Position numbers and translations under genes: made by a program
Source of the DNA: Fidelibacterota bacterium
GTDB taxonomy: Bacteria; Fidelibacterota; Marinisomatia; Marinisomatales; TCS55
Length of the DNA: 40,067 bases
Assembly: GCA_018674655.1 (NCBI GenBank)
Contig: JABGZQ010000036.1
Coordinates: 1 to 40,067 of the forward strand
Direction of reading: 5' to 3'
The notes under the pieces: generated by a model
Databases searched by the model: none
What the model was told of the DNA's origin: nothing
The model's input: the letters and a program-made list of their open reading frames with translations, nothing else
In this document: in pieces, positions 8,101 through 16,439 of the stretch
Position numbering within the stretch: position 1 is the first letter of the stretch
How the letters are laid out: the number at the start of each line of letters is the position of its first letter

Positions 8101-8183
8101 GATCCTTTGAAACTAAAAAGAGTGATTATAATTGTCAGTACTGCGACTATAAAGATTTCATCTGCCCGGCTTGGGAAGATTGA
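5175..8183 (+). CDS. UvrD-family helicase fused to RecB-like Fe-S nuclease
   Basis: A 1002-residue single-chain helicase-nuclease for DNA end processing or repair. SF1 motifs in order: Walker A AGAGTGKTS (29-37), Ia TFTEKATAEA (61-70), GTFHSFCHSI, Walker B FIDEYQD (251-257), III GDEDQCIYSFRGA (280-292), IV ENRRST, V MTIHQSKGLQFPVV and VI RRVFYVGITRAE. A PD-(D/E)XK nuclease follows (about 765-1002): GKIDRID, then VDYKTSK (D899, K901) and QMALYSEA. Cys772, 987, 990 and 997 (C-x2-C-x6-C at the end) match the Fe-S arrangement of AddB/AdnA/Cas4-type nucleases. The order motor then Fe-S nuclease is closest to mycobacterial AdnA; no second subunit is present here. It stands alone between divergent and co-directional neighbours. 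All catalytic motifs look intact. Confidence 0.9.
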   Translation: MLYSNRNFKANPSQDSAITHPPAPLMILAGAGTGKTSTLLHRIRYLVNSKIVDSKHVLLLTFTEKATAEANHTIHHILGNEAESIFVGTFHSFCHSIMRRYGPENRMDDVLWQESDILYYLIHHFDEMDFIQSRVFSDNPVKAIRDSFIPFFNRVSDELLSPADLENKIQNMEDTQDWFENNFPGIHPESTRFNDVSYQLNDLVKAHAFFQKGKAKNNALDFGDMIFGCYEVLKNNPSVLTQVRNEFRHIFIDEYQDNNYALNKVVNLIAENNPSITVVGDEDQCIYSFRGANYYNISDFRNRYKSHPNYAEIPLVENRRSTQKILDLANATISQNPDRTPKNLKCLPDAKTGPKPQWIQMNKKETLEALPDLVHSLIQNGKALYGDIAVICRGWANVRDMADALQKSAIPVDIHIEKFFDVPIVKNVLAWGHLLSKDDHAHFALYRILREHLGETWANTFFQSMEKTTIEEKLDQLKSQAKESKEITFVMQSFETLQKSLGKKLKADEMVWEILTALKKTHLMTSMRMAYRYSQRLNLANAGKILNLAEQFINKDPNASFSNWLDFMEVMSLASNQNAAQPELEKDNLAVQVMTIHQSKGLQFPVVIMPFLYSGSFPSSLKKHPTINRLPTSWMAWEQNADTPFRILHEREERRVFYVGITRAETYLYLYGPTKRQSLFTKELENLKPQPMEIKTMNEHEEKTVSLSERRQRLLADLNREIAANQLENARIILEEMERDDLPKDLTDSGQPKDVSGILHLSSTKIDTYNSCPLKYRLKYIDKIPERKTRATGEFGSIMHSILEEFHGLEVADQTEKVLFDLLEKHWREDSFEYRQRGEEFRKQGEELLSDYFRFIQENPPNVLGREKSFSYTMNNINVKISGKIDRIDQDGDLLGIVDYKTSKKKEKSENNLQMALYSEAILRDAVPGINGNPGNASLHFLRYGDDPLSSHNFSEDDLEISREKIREVANGIRTGSFETKKSDYNCQYCDYKDFICPAWED

Positions 8184-8250
8184 TTTTTTTCTGTTACAAA
8201 TAACGAATAGCATCTAAATTAGTGGACTTTGATTCCATAATGAGGAGGTA

Positions 8251-10695
8251 ATGGTGAAAAAATATATCCTTTTTCTAATGTTGATCGGACTTGGTTTCGC
8301 TGAATCTATCGCTGATAAAACAAAATCCATGGATAATATGGATGGATATTTAAATCTTTATTGGGAAAATGAAACGGGAAAACTATGGCTGGAAATTTCC
8401 GATTTTAATGAAGAATTCCTATATGTGAATTCACTCATGGCAGGGATGGGTTCCAATGATGTGGGCCTGGACCGGGGTCAGTTGGGCAATGGAAGAATTG
8501 TATATTTTCATCGAGTCGGCCCGAAAGTGTTAATGATTCAGCCCAATTATTATTACCGGGCTGTGACTGATGATCCCCGTGAAAAAAAGTCGGTTGAGGA
8601 TGGGTTTGCAAAATCTACCCTTTGGGGGTTTACAGTAGAAGCAGAAGAGGACAACCGTGTTTTAGTTGATGCCACAGACTTTTTTCTGAATGATGCCCAT
8701 GGTATTGTTTCTCGATTAAAAAATCAAAAAATGGGGAATTACAAGGTGGATAAAAGTCGATCAGCCATTCACCTCCCGGCTACCATGAATTTTCCGAACA
8801 ATACGGAAGTGGAAGCTCTCATGACCTACACAGGGTCGAATCCGGGAAAATATGTTAGACAAACCACACCGACGGCAATCGCCATAACGATGAGACTCCA
8901 TCATTCATTTGTTGAACTTCCAAATGACAATTATACGCCAAGAAATCATGATCCTCGAGCGGGATATTACCCCATGTCCTTTCAGGATTATGCTGCACCA
9001 TTGGACGAATCCATTTACAAACGGGTGATAACGCGTCATCGGTTACACAAGAAAAATCCCAAAGCCAGAACGAGTGAAGCGGTTGAACCCATTATTTATT
9101 ATATAGATCCCGGCGTCCCGGAACCGGTGAAATCAGCCATGCTGGAAAGCGGTGGTTGGTGGAATCAAGCCTTTGAAGCGGCAGGATATAAAAATGCTTT
9201 CCAGATGAAAGTACTGCCGAAAGATGCGCACCCCATGGACGTCCGATACAATATGGTTCACTGGGTCCATCGTGCCACTCGAGGATGGTCCTATGGCAGT
9301 TCCGTTGACGATCCGCGTACAGGAGAAATTTTGAAGGGAAACGTATCTCTTGGTTCACTCAGATTGCGCCAGGATTACCTCATTGCTACCGGATTATTGG
9401 CACCTTATGATAATGGCACTGCAGTCCCCGATTATATGCGTGCATTAGCTTTGGCAAGAGTCCGCCAACTTGTGGCACATGAAATTGGCCATACCATTGG
9501 ATTGGCTCATAACTATATCTCCAGTACGGTTGATCGTGCGTCCGTAATGGATTACCCTCACCCAAAAGTCACTGTTAATAAAAAGGGGGAAATCGAATGG
9601 CAGGATGCCTATAGTGTGGGCATCGGGGAGTGGGATAAAATATCTGTCGCCTACGGCTATCAGGATTTCCCAAAAGGAACCAACGAAAAGGAAGCATTAG
9701 AAGAAATCATTCAAGATGGTATCCGTCGCGGATACACATTTATTACAGATCAGGATGCAAGGCCACTGGGTTCTGCCCATCCCACTGCTCACCTTTGGGA
9801 TAATGGAAAAGATCCAGTATCCGAGTTACAAAATTTAATGGCAGTCCGTAAAGTAGCGCTGGATAATTTTGGTGAGAATAATATTAGAATGGGTCAACCC
9901 TATAGTGATATAGAGGATGTACTGGTTCCTATATATTTTCTCCATCGGTTTCAAATTGAAGGTGCAGCCAAAGTGGTGGGTGGATTGAATTTCACTTATG
10001 CCCTTCGAGGTGACGGCCAAATGGTAACAGAATTCCTCGACCCAAAATTCCAAATGGAAGCCTTGGATGGGCTCATCGGTACACTACAACCGGATGCATT
10101 AACTTTAAGAGAGGAACTTCTTCAACTTATTCCTCCCCGTGCTTCTGGGCGAGGCCGAACCCGTGAATCTTTTAATTCCAGAACCAGTGTTACATTTGAT
10201 GGCGTCAGCCTTGCGGAAACTGCCGCCAACCTGACTTGTCGAATGATCTTTCATCCTGCCCGGGCAACACGTTTGGTTGAATACAACGCTCGAAATACCA
10301 AACAACCGGGATTGGAAAAAGTTTTAAACGAAATAATTAAAGAAACAATATTACAATCGGCCCCTACAGGACTTGAGGGTGAAATAAAACGGAATGTTGA
10401 TTTTGTCATCCTCGATCATCTCATGAGTTTGACTATAAATAAAAATACATCCCCCGCTGCCCAATCGATCGCCATGGCGCAAGTGAATTCATTATCACTC
10501 AAATTGTCCCGTAACCGTGGAAAATCATCCCGAGATAAAGCCCATTTCAATATGCTTCAACATCGAGTCAAAACCTTCCTGGATGAACCGGAAGAATTTG
10601 AACCCATAAAAGTACCAAAAGCACCGCCAGGATCGCCAATCGGCACCACATTCGGATGTACATTTGAAAATCCATTCAACAATAATTCTCAATAA
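8251..10695 (+). CDS. Exported zinc metalloprotease (DUF5117/metzincin type)
   Basis: An 814-residue exported protein with a signal peptide (KKYILFLMLIGLGFAES). The zinc site HEIGHTIGLAH (H410, E411, H414, H420) is followed by SVMDYP, a Met-turn, so this is metzincin-like. N-terminal WLEISDFNEEFLYVNSLMAG and the mid segment YYIDPGVPEPVKSAMLESGGWWNQAFEAAGY fit the DUF5117/DUF5118 family of large bacterial metallopeptidases. The start is ambiguous: AGGAGG (8243-8248) is only two bases from ATG 8251 but five from GTG 8254, so GTG may be used. It is followed after 12 bases by the propeller gene, in a likely operon of three exported proteins. A role in extracellular or periplasmic protein breakdown is inferred. 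Confidence 0.85.
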   Translation: MVKKYILFLMLIGLGFAESIADKTKSMDNMDGYLNLYWENETGKLWLEISDFNEEFLYVNSLMAGMGSNDVGLDRGQLGNGRIVYFHRVGPKVLMIQPNYYYRAVTDDPREKKSVEDGFAKSTLWGFTVEAEEDNRVLVDATDFFLNDAHGIVSRLKNQKMGNYKVDKSRSAIHLPATMNFPNNTEVEALMTYTGSNPGKYVRQTTPTAIAITMRLHHSFVELPNDNYTPRNHDPRAGYYPMSFQDYAAPLDESIYKRVITRHRLHKKNPKARTSEAVEPIIYYIDPGVPEPVKSAMLESGGWWNQAFEAAGYKNAFQMKVLPKDAHPMDVRYNMVHWVHRATRGWSYGSSVDDPRTGEILKGNVSLGSLRLRQDYLIATGLLAPYDNGTAVPDYMRALALARVRQLVAHEIGHTIGLAHNYISSTVDRASVMDYPHPKVTVNKKGEIEWQDAYSVGIGEWDKISVAYGYQDFPKGTNEKEALEEIIQDGIRRGYTFITDQDARPLGSAHPTAHLWDNGKDPVSELQNLMAVRKVALDNFGENNIRMGQPYSDIEDVLVPIYFLHRFQIEGAAKVVGGLNFTYALRGDGQMVTEFLDPKFQMEALDGLIGTLQPDALTLREELLQLIPPRASGRGRTRESFNSRTSVTFDGVSLAETAANLTCRMIFHPARATRLVEYNARNTKQPGLEKVLNEIIKETILQSAPTGLEGEIKRNVDFVILDHLMSLTINKNTSPAAQSIAMAQVNSLSLKLSRNRGKSSRDKAHFNMLQHRVKTFLDEPEEFEPIKVPKAPPGSPIGTTFGCTFENPFNNNSQ

Positions 10696-10707
10696 AAGGA
10701 AGTTAAA

Positions 10708-13700
10708 ATGAAACGGAATATCCTATTTATCCTAGTACTGATATCTGCCATCCTTTCTGCTGATGGACTGGATATGAAAAAATTTAAAGGAATGAAAGCC
10801 CGGAGTATTGGTCCCGCCGGTATGAGCGGCCGTGTAACAGCCATTGATGTTGTCCTTTCCAATACGGATGTCATTTATGTCGGTACCGCCTCTGGCGGCC
10901 TTTGGAAATCCGAAAGTGGCGGCATCAAATGGGAACCCATTTTTGATGATCAAAAAGCCGCTTCCATTGGGGACGTAACGGTTGATCCCACCAATCCAGA
11001 CGTGATCTGGGTGGGTACTGGCGAAGGCAATCCGCGGAACAGTCAATCGGCTGGTTTTGGTGTGTATAAAAGTATTGATGGCGGTAAATCTTGGGATTTC
11101 AAAGGGTTGGGTGAAACGCGGAATATTCACCGAGTTTTGATCAATCCCCATAATCCCGATGAAGTATATGTGGGTGCCCAAGGTGCTGCATGGGGCGAGA
11201 GTGAGCACCGAGGTGTGTATAAAACATCTGATGGCGGCGACTCTTGGGAAAAGATTCTCTACATTGATGAAAAAACCGGGATTGGTGAATTGGTCATGGA
11301 TCCCCGTAACCCAGACAAACTGATTGCCAATATGTGGCAGTTTAGACGGTGGCCATGGTTCTTTAAATCCGGTGGTCCAAGTTCAGGAATGCACATCACA
11401 TTTGATGGGGGTAAAACATGGAAAAAACGAACGGATAAAGATGGCCTGCCCAAAGGTGATTTTGGCCGCATGGGCATTGCTATTGCACCGAGCAATCCGA
11501 AACTGATTTATGCCCTGATAGAATCAAAAAAAAATGCACTATATAAATCAGAGGATGGCGGTTTTAAGTGGAAAAAAGTATCCGATAAAAAAATTGGCGG
11601 CCGCCCTTTTTACTATGCGGAAATCTATGTAGATCCGGTGAATGAAAATCGCATTTATAATCTCCATACCTATGTGACTGTTTCCAATGATGGGGGTAAA
11701 ACGTTTGGTTCCCTCATGACGGCTTACGGAGCAAATGGGGTTCATCCGGATCACCATGCATTCTGGGGTCATCCCACCAATCCCAATTTCATAATTGAAG
11801 GGAATGACGGTGGATTGAATTTTTCAATGGATCGGGGTAAAACGTGGCGGTTTGTGGAGAACCTCCCTGTGGCCCAGTTTTACCATATTAATTATGACAT
11901 GGATTGGCCTTACAACGTCTATGGCGGCATGCAGGATAATGGTTCCTGGCGCGGCCCTGCTTATATGTGGCGCTCTGGCGGTATCCGAAATTCATATTGG
12001 GATGAGTTGGCGTTTGGTGATGGATTTGATGTAGTGCCTCACCCCGGGAATTCCCGTTTTGGTTATGCCATGAGTCAACAGGGAAATGTGAGCAGATACG
12101 ACTTGGTTACAGGACATCAGCAAATGATTCGTCCCGTACACCCCAATGGAGAATATCTCCGTTTTAATTGGAATGCGGCCATTGCTCAGGATCCATTTGA
12201 TGAAGATGCCATATTCTTTGGCAGTCAATATGTTCATTACAGTACCGATCGCGGAAACAATTGGGATATTATTTCTCCGGACCTCACCACCAATGATCCG
12301 GAAAAGCAAAAACAGCACGAAAGTGGCGGATTAACTTTTGATGCTACCGGTGCAGAAAACTATACCACCATTCTTGCCATTGAACCGAGTTCATTAGATC
12401 GCAACGTAATCTGGGTGGGTACGGATGATGGTAATGTGCAACTCACTACTGATCGCGGAAAAACTTGGAAAAATGTCGCAAAGAAAATCCATGGTGCACC
12501 TGTGGGCAGTTGGGTAACACAAATTAATGCATCCAAATATGATCCAGCTGAGGCTGTAATAGTCATAAACAATTACCGCCGTAATGATTGGAAACCCTAT
12601 GTTTTCAAAACAAATAATTATGGGAAATCATGGAAGTCCATTGCAGATGAAGAAAAAGTATGGGGTCACGCATTGAGTTTTGTTCAAGATCCAATTGAGC
12701 CAAATCTCCAATTCTTAGGAACAGAGTATGGTCTTTACTTCACCTTGAATAATGCCAAAACCTGGACAAAATGGACCAGTGGCTATCCCACAGTTTCTAC
12801 CATGGATTTAAAAATTCACCCAAGAGAAAATGACCTTGTAATAGGTACATTCGGACGGGCAGCCTACATCCTGGATGATATTCGCCCATTGCGGGAAATG
12901 GCTTCTACCAAAAAAGATTTGATGGATAAACGGCTCCATTTTTTCGAACCACCCACTGCAGTACTGGCAATTAATCGCCAAGCGTCAGGTACACGGTTTG
13001 AAGCCAACGCCATATTTACAGGGGAAAACCGTGGTCGTGGCGCCATGCTGACTTTTGTATTTAATTCAGATAAGAAAAAGAAAGAAAAACCAAAAAAAGA
13101 TAAAGGGGATAAAAAAGGGAAACCGGAAAACAAAAAAGAGAAGGTAACCATGGAAGTCCTTGATGAAGACGGGAAAGTGATTCGTACAGTGAAACACAAT
13201 GTGGAGGCAGGCATAAACCGCGTTTATTGGGGATTACAGCGCAAAGGGGTTCGATCTCCCAATGCACCTAAACCAACCAAGCCAAATGCGAGAGAACCGG
13301 GTGGTCCTCCCGTTTTACCCGGAGAATACACCATTCGTTTGTCCCATGGGACGGACACAACCACCCAAGTTGTGAATGTTATTTTAGATCCACGTGTGGG
13401 TATTAATACGCGTAATCTGGAACAACTCCAGCCCATTTATCAACGGCAAATGGAAATTACAGCGTCAGTTACAAAAGCCATGGATCGCATTCGGGAATCC
13501 AAAAAGATCGTTGAATCTGTGAATAAAATGCTGGATGTAAAGAAGAATAAATCCCATAAGACACTCCAAAAAAATGGGAAATCCATGAGCGACAGTTTAA
13601 AGGTTTTGGAAGAACTGATCGTGAACAAAAAAGGACTCCAGGGTATCGTGAGAAGTCCCCAAATACTCAGTGGCAAGATTAGCGCCCTCAACTGGTATTT

Positions 13701-13887
13701 ATACAGTAACTTGACCGGACCTAATAAAAGTCACGATTATCTGCTTGATTATTCTGAAGCAGAAACGGAAAAAGTCCTCGACCAAGTTAATCAGTTCTAT
13801 AAAGAAGAATGGCCGAAATATCAGACCGCCGTTGAGGATGCGAATCTTTCCCTGTTTAAGGAATTTACACCAATCAAAATAGATTAG
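10708..13887 (+). CDS. Exported sortilin/VPS10-like Asp-box beta-propeller protein
   Basis: A 1059-residue exported protein (signal peptide MKRNILFILVLISAILSADG). About ten Asp-box/BNR repeats are visible, such as YKSIDGGKSWDF, YKTSDGGDSWEK, HITFDGGKTWKK, LTTDRGKTWKN and FKTNNYGKSWKS, so residues about 30-730 should fold as one or two beta-propellers. Such proteins are often annotated as glycosyl hydrolase or sortilin-like, but Asp-boxes are structural and no catalytic site can be assigned. After the propeller comes a Lys-rich linker (about 789-812), a beta-rich segment (VLDEDGKVIRTVKHNVEAGINRVYW divides here, about 815-910) and a helical C-terminus. AAGGAAG precedes the ATG. Its position between a metalloprotease and an asparaginase suggests it binds or processes peptides or glycans. 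Confidence 0.85.
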   Translation: MKRNILFILVLISAILSADGLDMKKFKGMKARSIGPAGMSGRVTAIDVVLSNTDVIYVGTASGGLWKSESGGIKWEPIFDDQKAASIGDVTVDPTNPDVIWVGTGEGNPRNSQSAGFGVYKSIDGGKSWDFKGLGETRNIHRVLINPHNPDEVYVGAQGAAWGESEHRGVYKTSDGGDSWEKILYIDEKTGIGELVMDPRNPDKLIANMWQFRRWPWFFKSGGPSSGMHITFDGGKTWKKRTDKDGLPKGDFGRMGIAIAPSNPKLIYALIESKKNALYKSEDGGFKWKKVSDKKIGGRPFYYAEIYVDPVNENRIYNLHTYVTVSNDGGKTFGSLMTAYGANGVHPDHHAFWGHPTNPNFIIEGNDGGLNFSMDRGKTWRFVENLPVAQFYHINYDMDWPYNVYGGMQDNGSWRGPAYMWRSGGIRNSYWDELAFGDGFDVVPHPGNSRFGYAMSQQGNVSRYDLVTGHQQMIRPVHPNGEYLRFNWNAAIAQDPFDEDAIFFGSQYVHYSTDRGNNWDIISPDLTTNDPEKQKQHESGGLTFDATGAENYTTILAIEPSSLDRNVIWVGTDDGNVQLTTDRGKTWKNVAKKIHGAPVGSWVTQINASKYDPAEAVIVINNYRRNDWKPYVFKTNNYGKSWKSIADEEKVWGHALSFVQDPIEPNLQFLGTEYGLYFTLNNAKTWTKWTSGYPTVSTMDLKIHPRENDLVIGTFGRAAYILDDIRPLREMASTKKDLMDKRLHFFEPPTAVLAINRQASGTRFEANAIFTGENRGRGAMLTFVFNSDKKKKEKPKKDKGDKKGKPENKKEKVTMEVLDEDGKVIRTVKHNVEAGINRVYWGLQRKGVRSPNAPKPTKPNAREPGGPPVLPGEYTIRLSHGTDTTTQVVNVILDPRVGINTRNLEQLQPIYQRQMEITASVTKAMDRIRESKKIVESVNKMLDVKKNKSHKTLQKNGKSMSDSLKVLEELIVNKKGLQGIVRSPQILSGKISALNWYLYSNLTGPNKSHDYLLDYSEAETEKVLDQVNQFYKEEWPKYQTAVEDANLSLFKEFTPIKID

Positions 13888-13903
13888 AGAAATTGAGGTA
13901 ATA

Positions 13904-14938
13904 ATGATTAATAGAAGAAAATTCATCAAAACAATGTCAATGCTGGGACTCAGTATGCCGGCAATGGCAAAATCAATTTCCAGAAATTCAGGAAATAGCT
14001 CCCTAGCTAAACACAATCCAATTATTGTATGCAGCCGTGGTGAAAAATGGGGCAAAAAAGTTCTCAAGCCCGGTTGGTCAATTCTTAAGAAAAATGGATC
14101 CCTTTTAGATGCTGTTGAGCAATCGGCAAATATCACCGAATTAGATCCGGAAGATGGGTCTGTTGGGTTTGGAGGACTGCCAAATGAAAATGGTGTGGTG
14201 CAACTGGATGCTTCTATTATGTATGGGCCGACCCATAATTGTGGATCTGTTGCAGCCATTGAGGGTATCAAAACGCCATCATCTGTTGCGCGCCTGGTCA
14301 TGGAACGAACCGATCATATCCATATTGTGGGCAAGGGTGCCCAGAATTTTGCCAAAACCCATGGTTTTAAAGTTGAAAATCTTTTAACGGAACGGTCAAG
14401 AAAAAGTTGGCTGAGATGGAAAGAGAATTTATCGGATAAAGATGATTGGTTCCCTCCTGCTGATGGCAATTACGATTCAGATCGATCCACCGGAACCATC
14501 AATGTATTAGCCATAGACAGTGCAGGTGATATTGCAGGTATTACCACAACCAGCGGACTGGCCTGGAAAATTCCTGGCAGGATCGGTGATTCGCCTATTA
14601 TTGGTGCAGGTTTATACCTGGATAATGAGGTTGGAGCGGTCGGTGCCACAGGTCGTGGAGAAGAAATTATTCGTACCTGCGGCTCCTTCTTTGTGGTTGA
14701 ACAAATGCGTGCAGGTAAATCCCCCCAGGAAGCCTGTGAAGCCTTGTGCGAACGAATTATTTATATCAACGGTGGTAGAGACAAAGTCAATTTCAATGAC
14801 AAAATTATCGCTGTAAATAAAAATGGCGACGTTGGCTGTGCTTCAATATTAGGTGGAAAAGGACGAGAACCCAAACTGGCCTATTGGTCCAATAAAGGAT
14901 TTAAAGTCTTAAAAGGGACTTACATCATCGAAAATTAA
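13904..14938 (+). CDS. Glycosylasparaginase/isoaspartyl peptidase-like Ntn hydrolase
   Basis: A 344-residue asparaginase type 2 (Ntn hydrolase) protein. The autocleavage/nucleophile site is STGTINVLAID with Thr198, followed by the family's GDIAGITTTSGLAWKIPGRIGDSPIIGAG and ATGRGEEIIRTCGSF. This matches N4-(beta-N-acetylglucosaminyl)-L-asparaginase, which splits GlcNAc from Asn of glycopeptides; isoaspartyl peptidase activity is an alternative. The N-terminus MINRRKFIKTMSMLGL looks like a twin-arginine signal, so it is probably exported folded. It starts 17 bases after the propeller gene with GAGG upstream, likely the same operon. Its stop overlaps the stop of the convergent lipoprotein gene by four bases. 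Confidence 0.9.
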   Translation: MINRRKFIKTMSMLGLSMPAMAKSISRNSGNSSLAKHNPIIVCSRGEKWGKKVLKPGWSILKKNGSLLDAVEQSANITELDPEDGSVGFGGLPNENGVVQLDASIMYGPTHNCGSVAAIEGIKTPSSVARLVMERTDHIHIVGKGAQNFAKTHGFKVENLLTERSRKSWLRWKENLSDKDDWFPPADGNYDSDRSTGTINVLAIDSAGDIAGITTTSGLAWKIPGRIGDSPIIGAGLYLDNEVGAVGATGRGEEIIRTCGSFFVVEQMRAGKSPQEACEALCERIIYINGGRDKVNFNDKIIAVNKNGDVGCASILGGKGREPKLAYWSNKGFKVLKGTYIIEN

Positions 14939-15345
14939 TTAGCCGTAACAGTCCAGGTGATTATTCCTGAGAATTTACTCCCTTTTATGAGCGCTTTTTT
15001 AGGCGAAGTTGTCGCCGATTGATCAATGGCTGTTCCATTACCTGTCACAGTATATTTATATATTAGGCTACCATTTACATCTTCAAGGTTGACATAGGTG
15101 GTATCCTTTCCTTCCCAATCAGTAACAATCAATGTAGATGCCACTGATTTCCCTGCCTGCAAATTGAATGAAAGATCAATGGCTTCATCAAATGTGAAAT
15201 TATCGCCGCGTACACTGAACGAAAAAGCAGATGACGTATTGATTACAACAGGGAGATTCTCCACCAATCCATGATCCGGGTCAGGTGGCCCCACACAGGA
15301 AGACAAGATATAAGATAAAAGGATAAAAGATAAAAATTTCTTCAT
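14935..15345 (-). CDS. Small lipoprotein of unknown function
   Basis: A 136-residue protein with signal sequence and lipobox LSSC (Cys17, Val at +2), then PPDPDHG and a beta-rich, Ser/Thr-rich body (FSVRGDNFTFDEAIDLSF, STLIVTDWEGKDTTYVNL, IYKYTVTGNGTA) that could be one Ig-like or FlgD-like fold. I do not recognise the family. It overlaps the upstream rmuC stop by four bases (ATGA), so it is the last gene of the pepA-HD-rmuC operon. Its end overlaps the convergent asparaginase stop. Confidence 0.65.
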   Translation of the reverse strand: MKKFLSFILLSYILSSCVGPPDPDHGLVENLPVVINTSSAFSFSVRGDNFTFDEAIDLSFNLQAGKSVASTLIVTDWEGKDTTYVNLEDVNGSLIYKYTVTGNGTAIDQSATTSPKKALIKGSKFSGIITWTVTAN

Positions 15346-16439
15346 TCTTCTATTTCCTTGGGTTGATCTCCCTGCCCAAGTTGGAGTTCGTCAATCTTAT
15401 CCATGGGTTTTTCCAATCCCCGGCGACGGGTTCCAGCCAGTTCCTCGTAATGATTAGAAACCGTTCCTAACGTTTTTCCCAATGCATCCAGTTTCTCAAT
15501 GAATTTTTCCCATTGCTCCTTGAACGTTACCACCAGTTTCTGCATTTCCCCTGCCCGTTGCTCCATATGAAAATTTGAAACTGCTTGACGGATGAGGGAC
15601 AAGATTGCATATAATGTGACCGGAGAGCACAGCAATATTTTTTTACCCAATGAAAAATCGATAAGTTCGTGATCCTCCTGGTTCAAAAATGAATAAATAC
15701 TTTCATTCGGGATAAACATAAGTACATAATCCACTGTACCGGCATTGGGATCAATGTATGAGCGTTTTGAAATTGCCTTTACGTGGTCTCTAACATCTTT
15801 CAAAAATGCTTTCTTTTCATTTTCCTGTTCAGATTCATTTTCTGAAGCAAGAAAGCCCTCATAATGGCTTAGGGGGAATTTCACATCCATATTAACATGC
15901 TTTCCATCGGGAAGGTGAAACTTGAAATCTGGACGATCTGATCCTTCCTGGGTTTGTTTCTCGTAATTAATTCCTTCGGTCAATCCGATGAACGCCAGAA
16001 TGTCTTCCACCATTCGTTCACCCCATTGCCCTCTCGCTTGAGAACTGGAAAGAATTTGCCGTAATTGTGAGGTTGTATCAGACAGTTCAGTGATACCTTT
16101 TTTAGACTCAACCATTTGCCCGGTGAGTTCTGCCGTTTGCTTATTCAACCCTTCCAATTGTTTTTTCATTCCATCCAAACTTGAATCAATTAACTTTTTC
16201 TTTTCATCCATTTGGGAGTCAGATGATTTGAGTAATTCTCCAAATTTGTTTTCGGTCAATTTTAAAAATGTATCCAGATTCTGATCCAATGCCTTTTTAG
16301 ATAAATCACCAAATTCTGCTTTAAGCTGATCTCTGCTGGATTGGGCAGCATCAATTTCTTTTTGGCGTAAAAACCAAATAATGGTTGCACCAGCGCCAAA
16401 CCCAACCAGAAATAAAATAATACCAGAGATAAATGTCAT
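15342..16439 (-). CDS. rmuC: RmuC-family DNA recombination protein
   Basis: A 365-residue protein with an N-terminal TM helix (about 3-22), a coiled-coil region (about 30-125, rich in E/K/Q/L) and the RmuC core: RGQWGERMVEDILAFIGL, SDRPDFKFHLPDG, VNMDVKFPLSHYEGFL, DYVLMFIPNESIYSFL and ILLCSPVTLYAILSLIRQA. RmuC limits DNA rearrangements at inverted repeats in E. coli and has a restriction-endonuclease-like core (D-x-K in MDVKFPL); its chemistry is poorly defined. It overlaps both neighbours by four bases (ATGA at 16436-16439 and 15342-15345), so it is translationally coupled to the HD hydrolase and the lipoprotein. Confidence 0.93.
   Translation of the reverse strand: MTFISGIILFLVGFGAGATIIWFLRQKEIDAAQSSRDQLKAEFGDLSKKALDQNLDTFLKLTENKFGELLKSSDSQMDEKKKLIDSSLDGMKKQLEGLNKQTAELTGQMVESKKGITELSDTTSQLRQILSSSQARGQWGERMVEDILAFIGLTEGINYEKQTQEGSDRPDFKFHLPDGKHVNMDVKFPLSHYEGFLASENESEQENEKKAFLKDVRDHVKAISKRSYIDPNAGTVDYVLMFIPNESIYSFLNQEDHELIDFSLGKKILLCSPVTLYAILSLIRQAVSNFHMEQRAGEMQKLVVTFKEQWEKFIEKLDALGKTLGTVSNHYEELAGTRRRGLEKPMDKIDELQLGQGDQPKEIEE

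Noticed and set aside
13699-14301. 200-codon minus-strand frame across the propeller/asparaginase junction
   Set aside because: Antisense to two well-supported genes; no family features.
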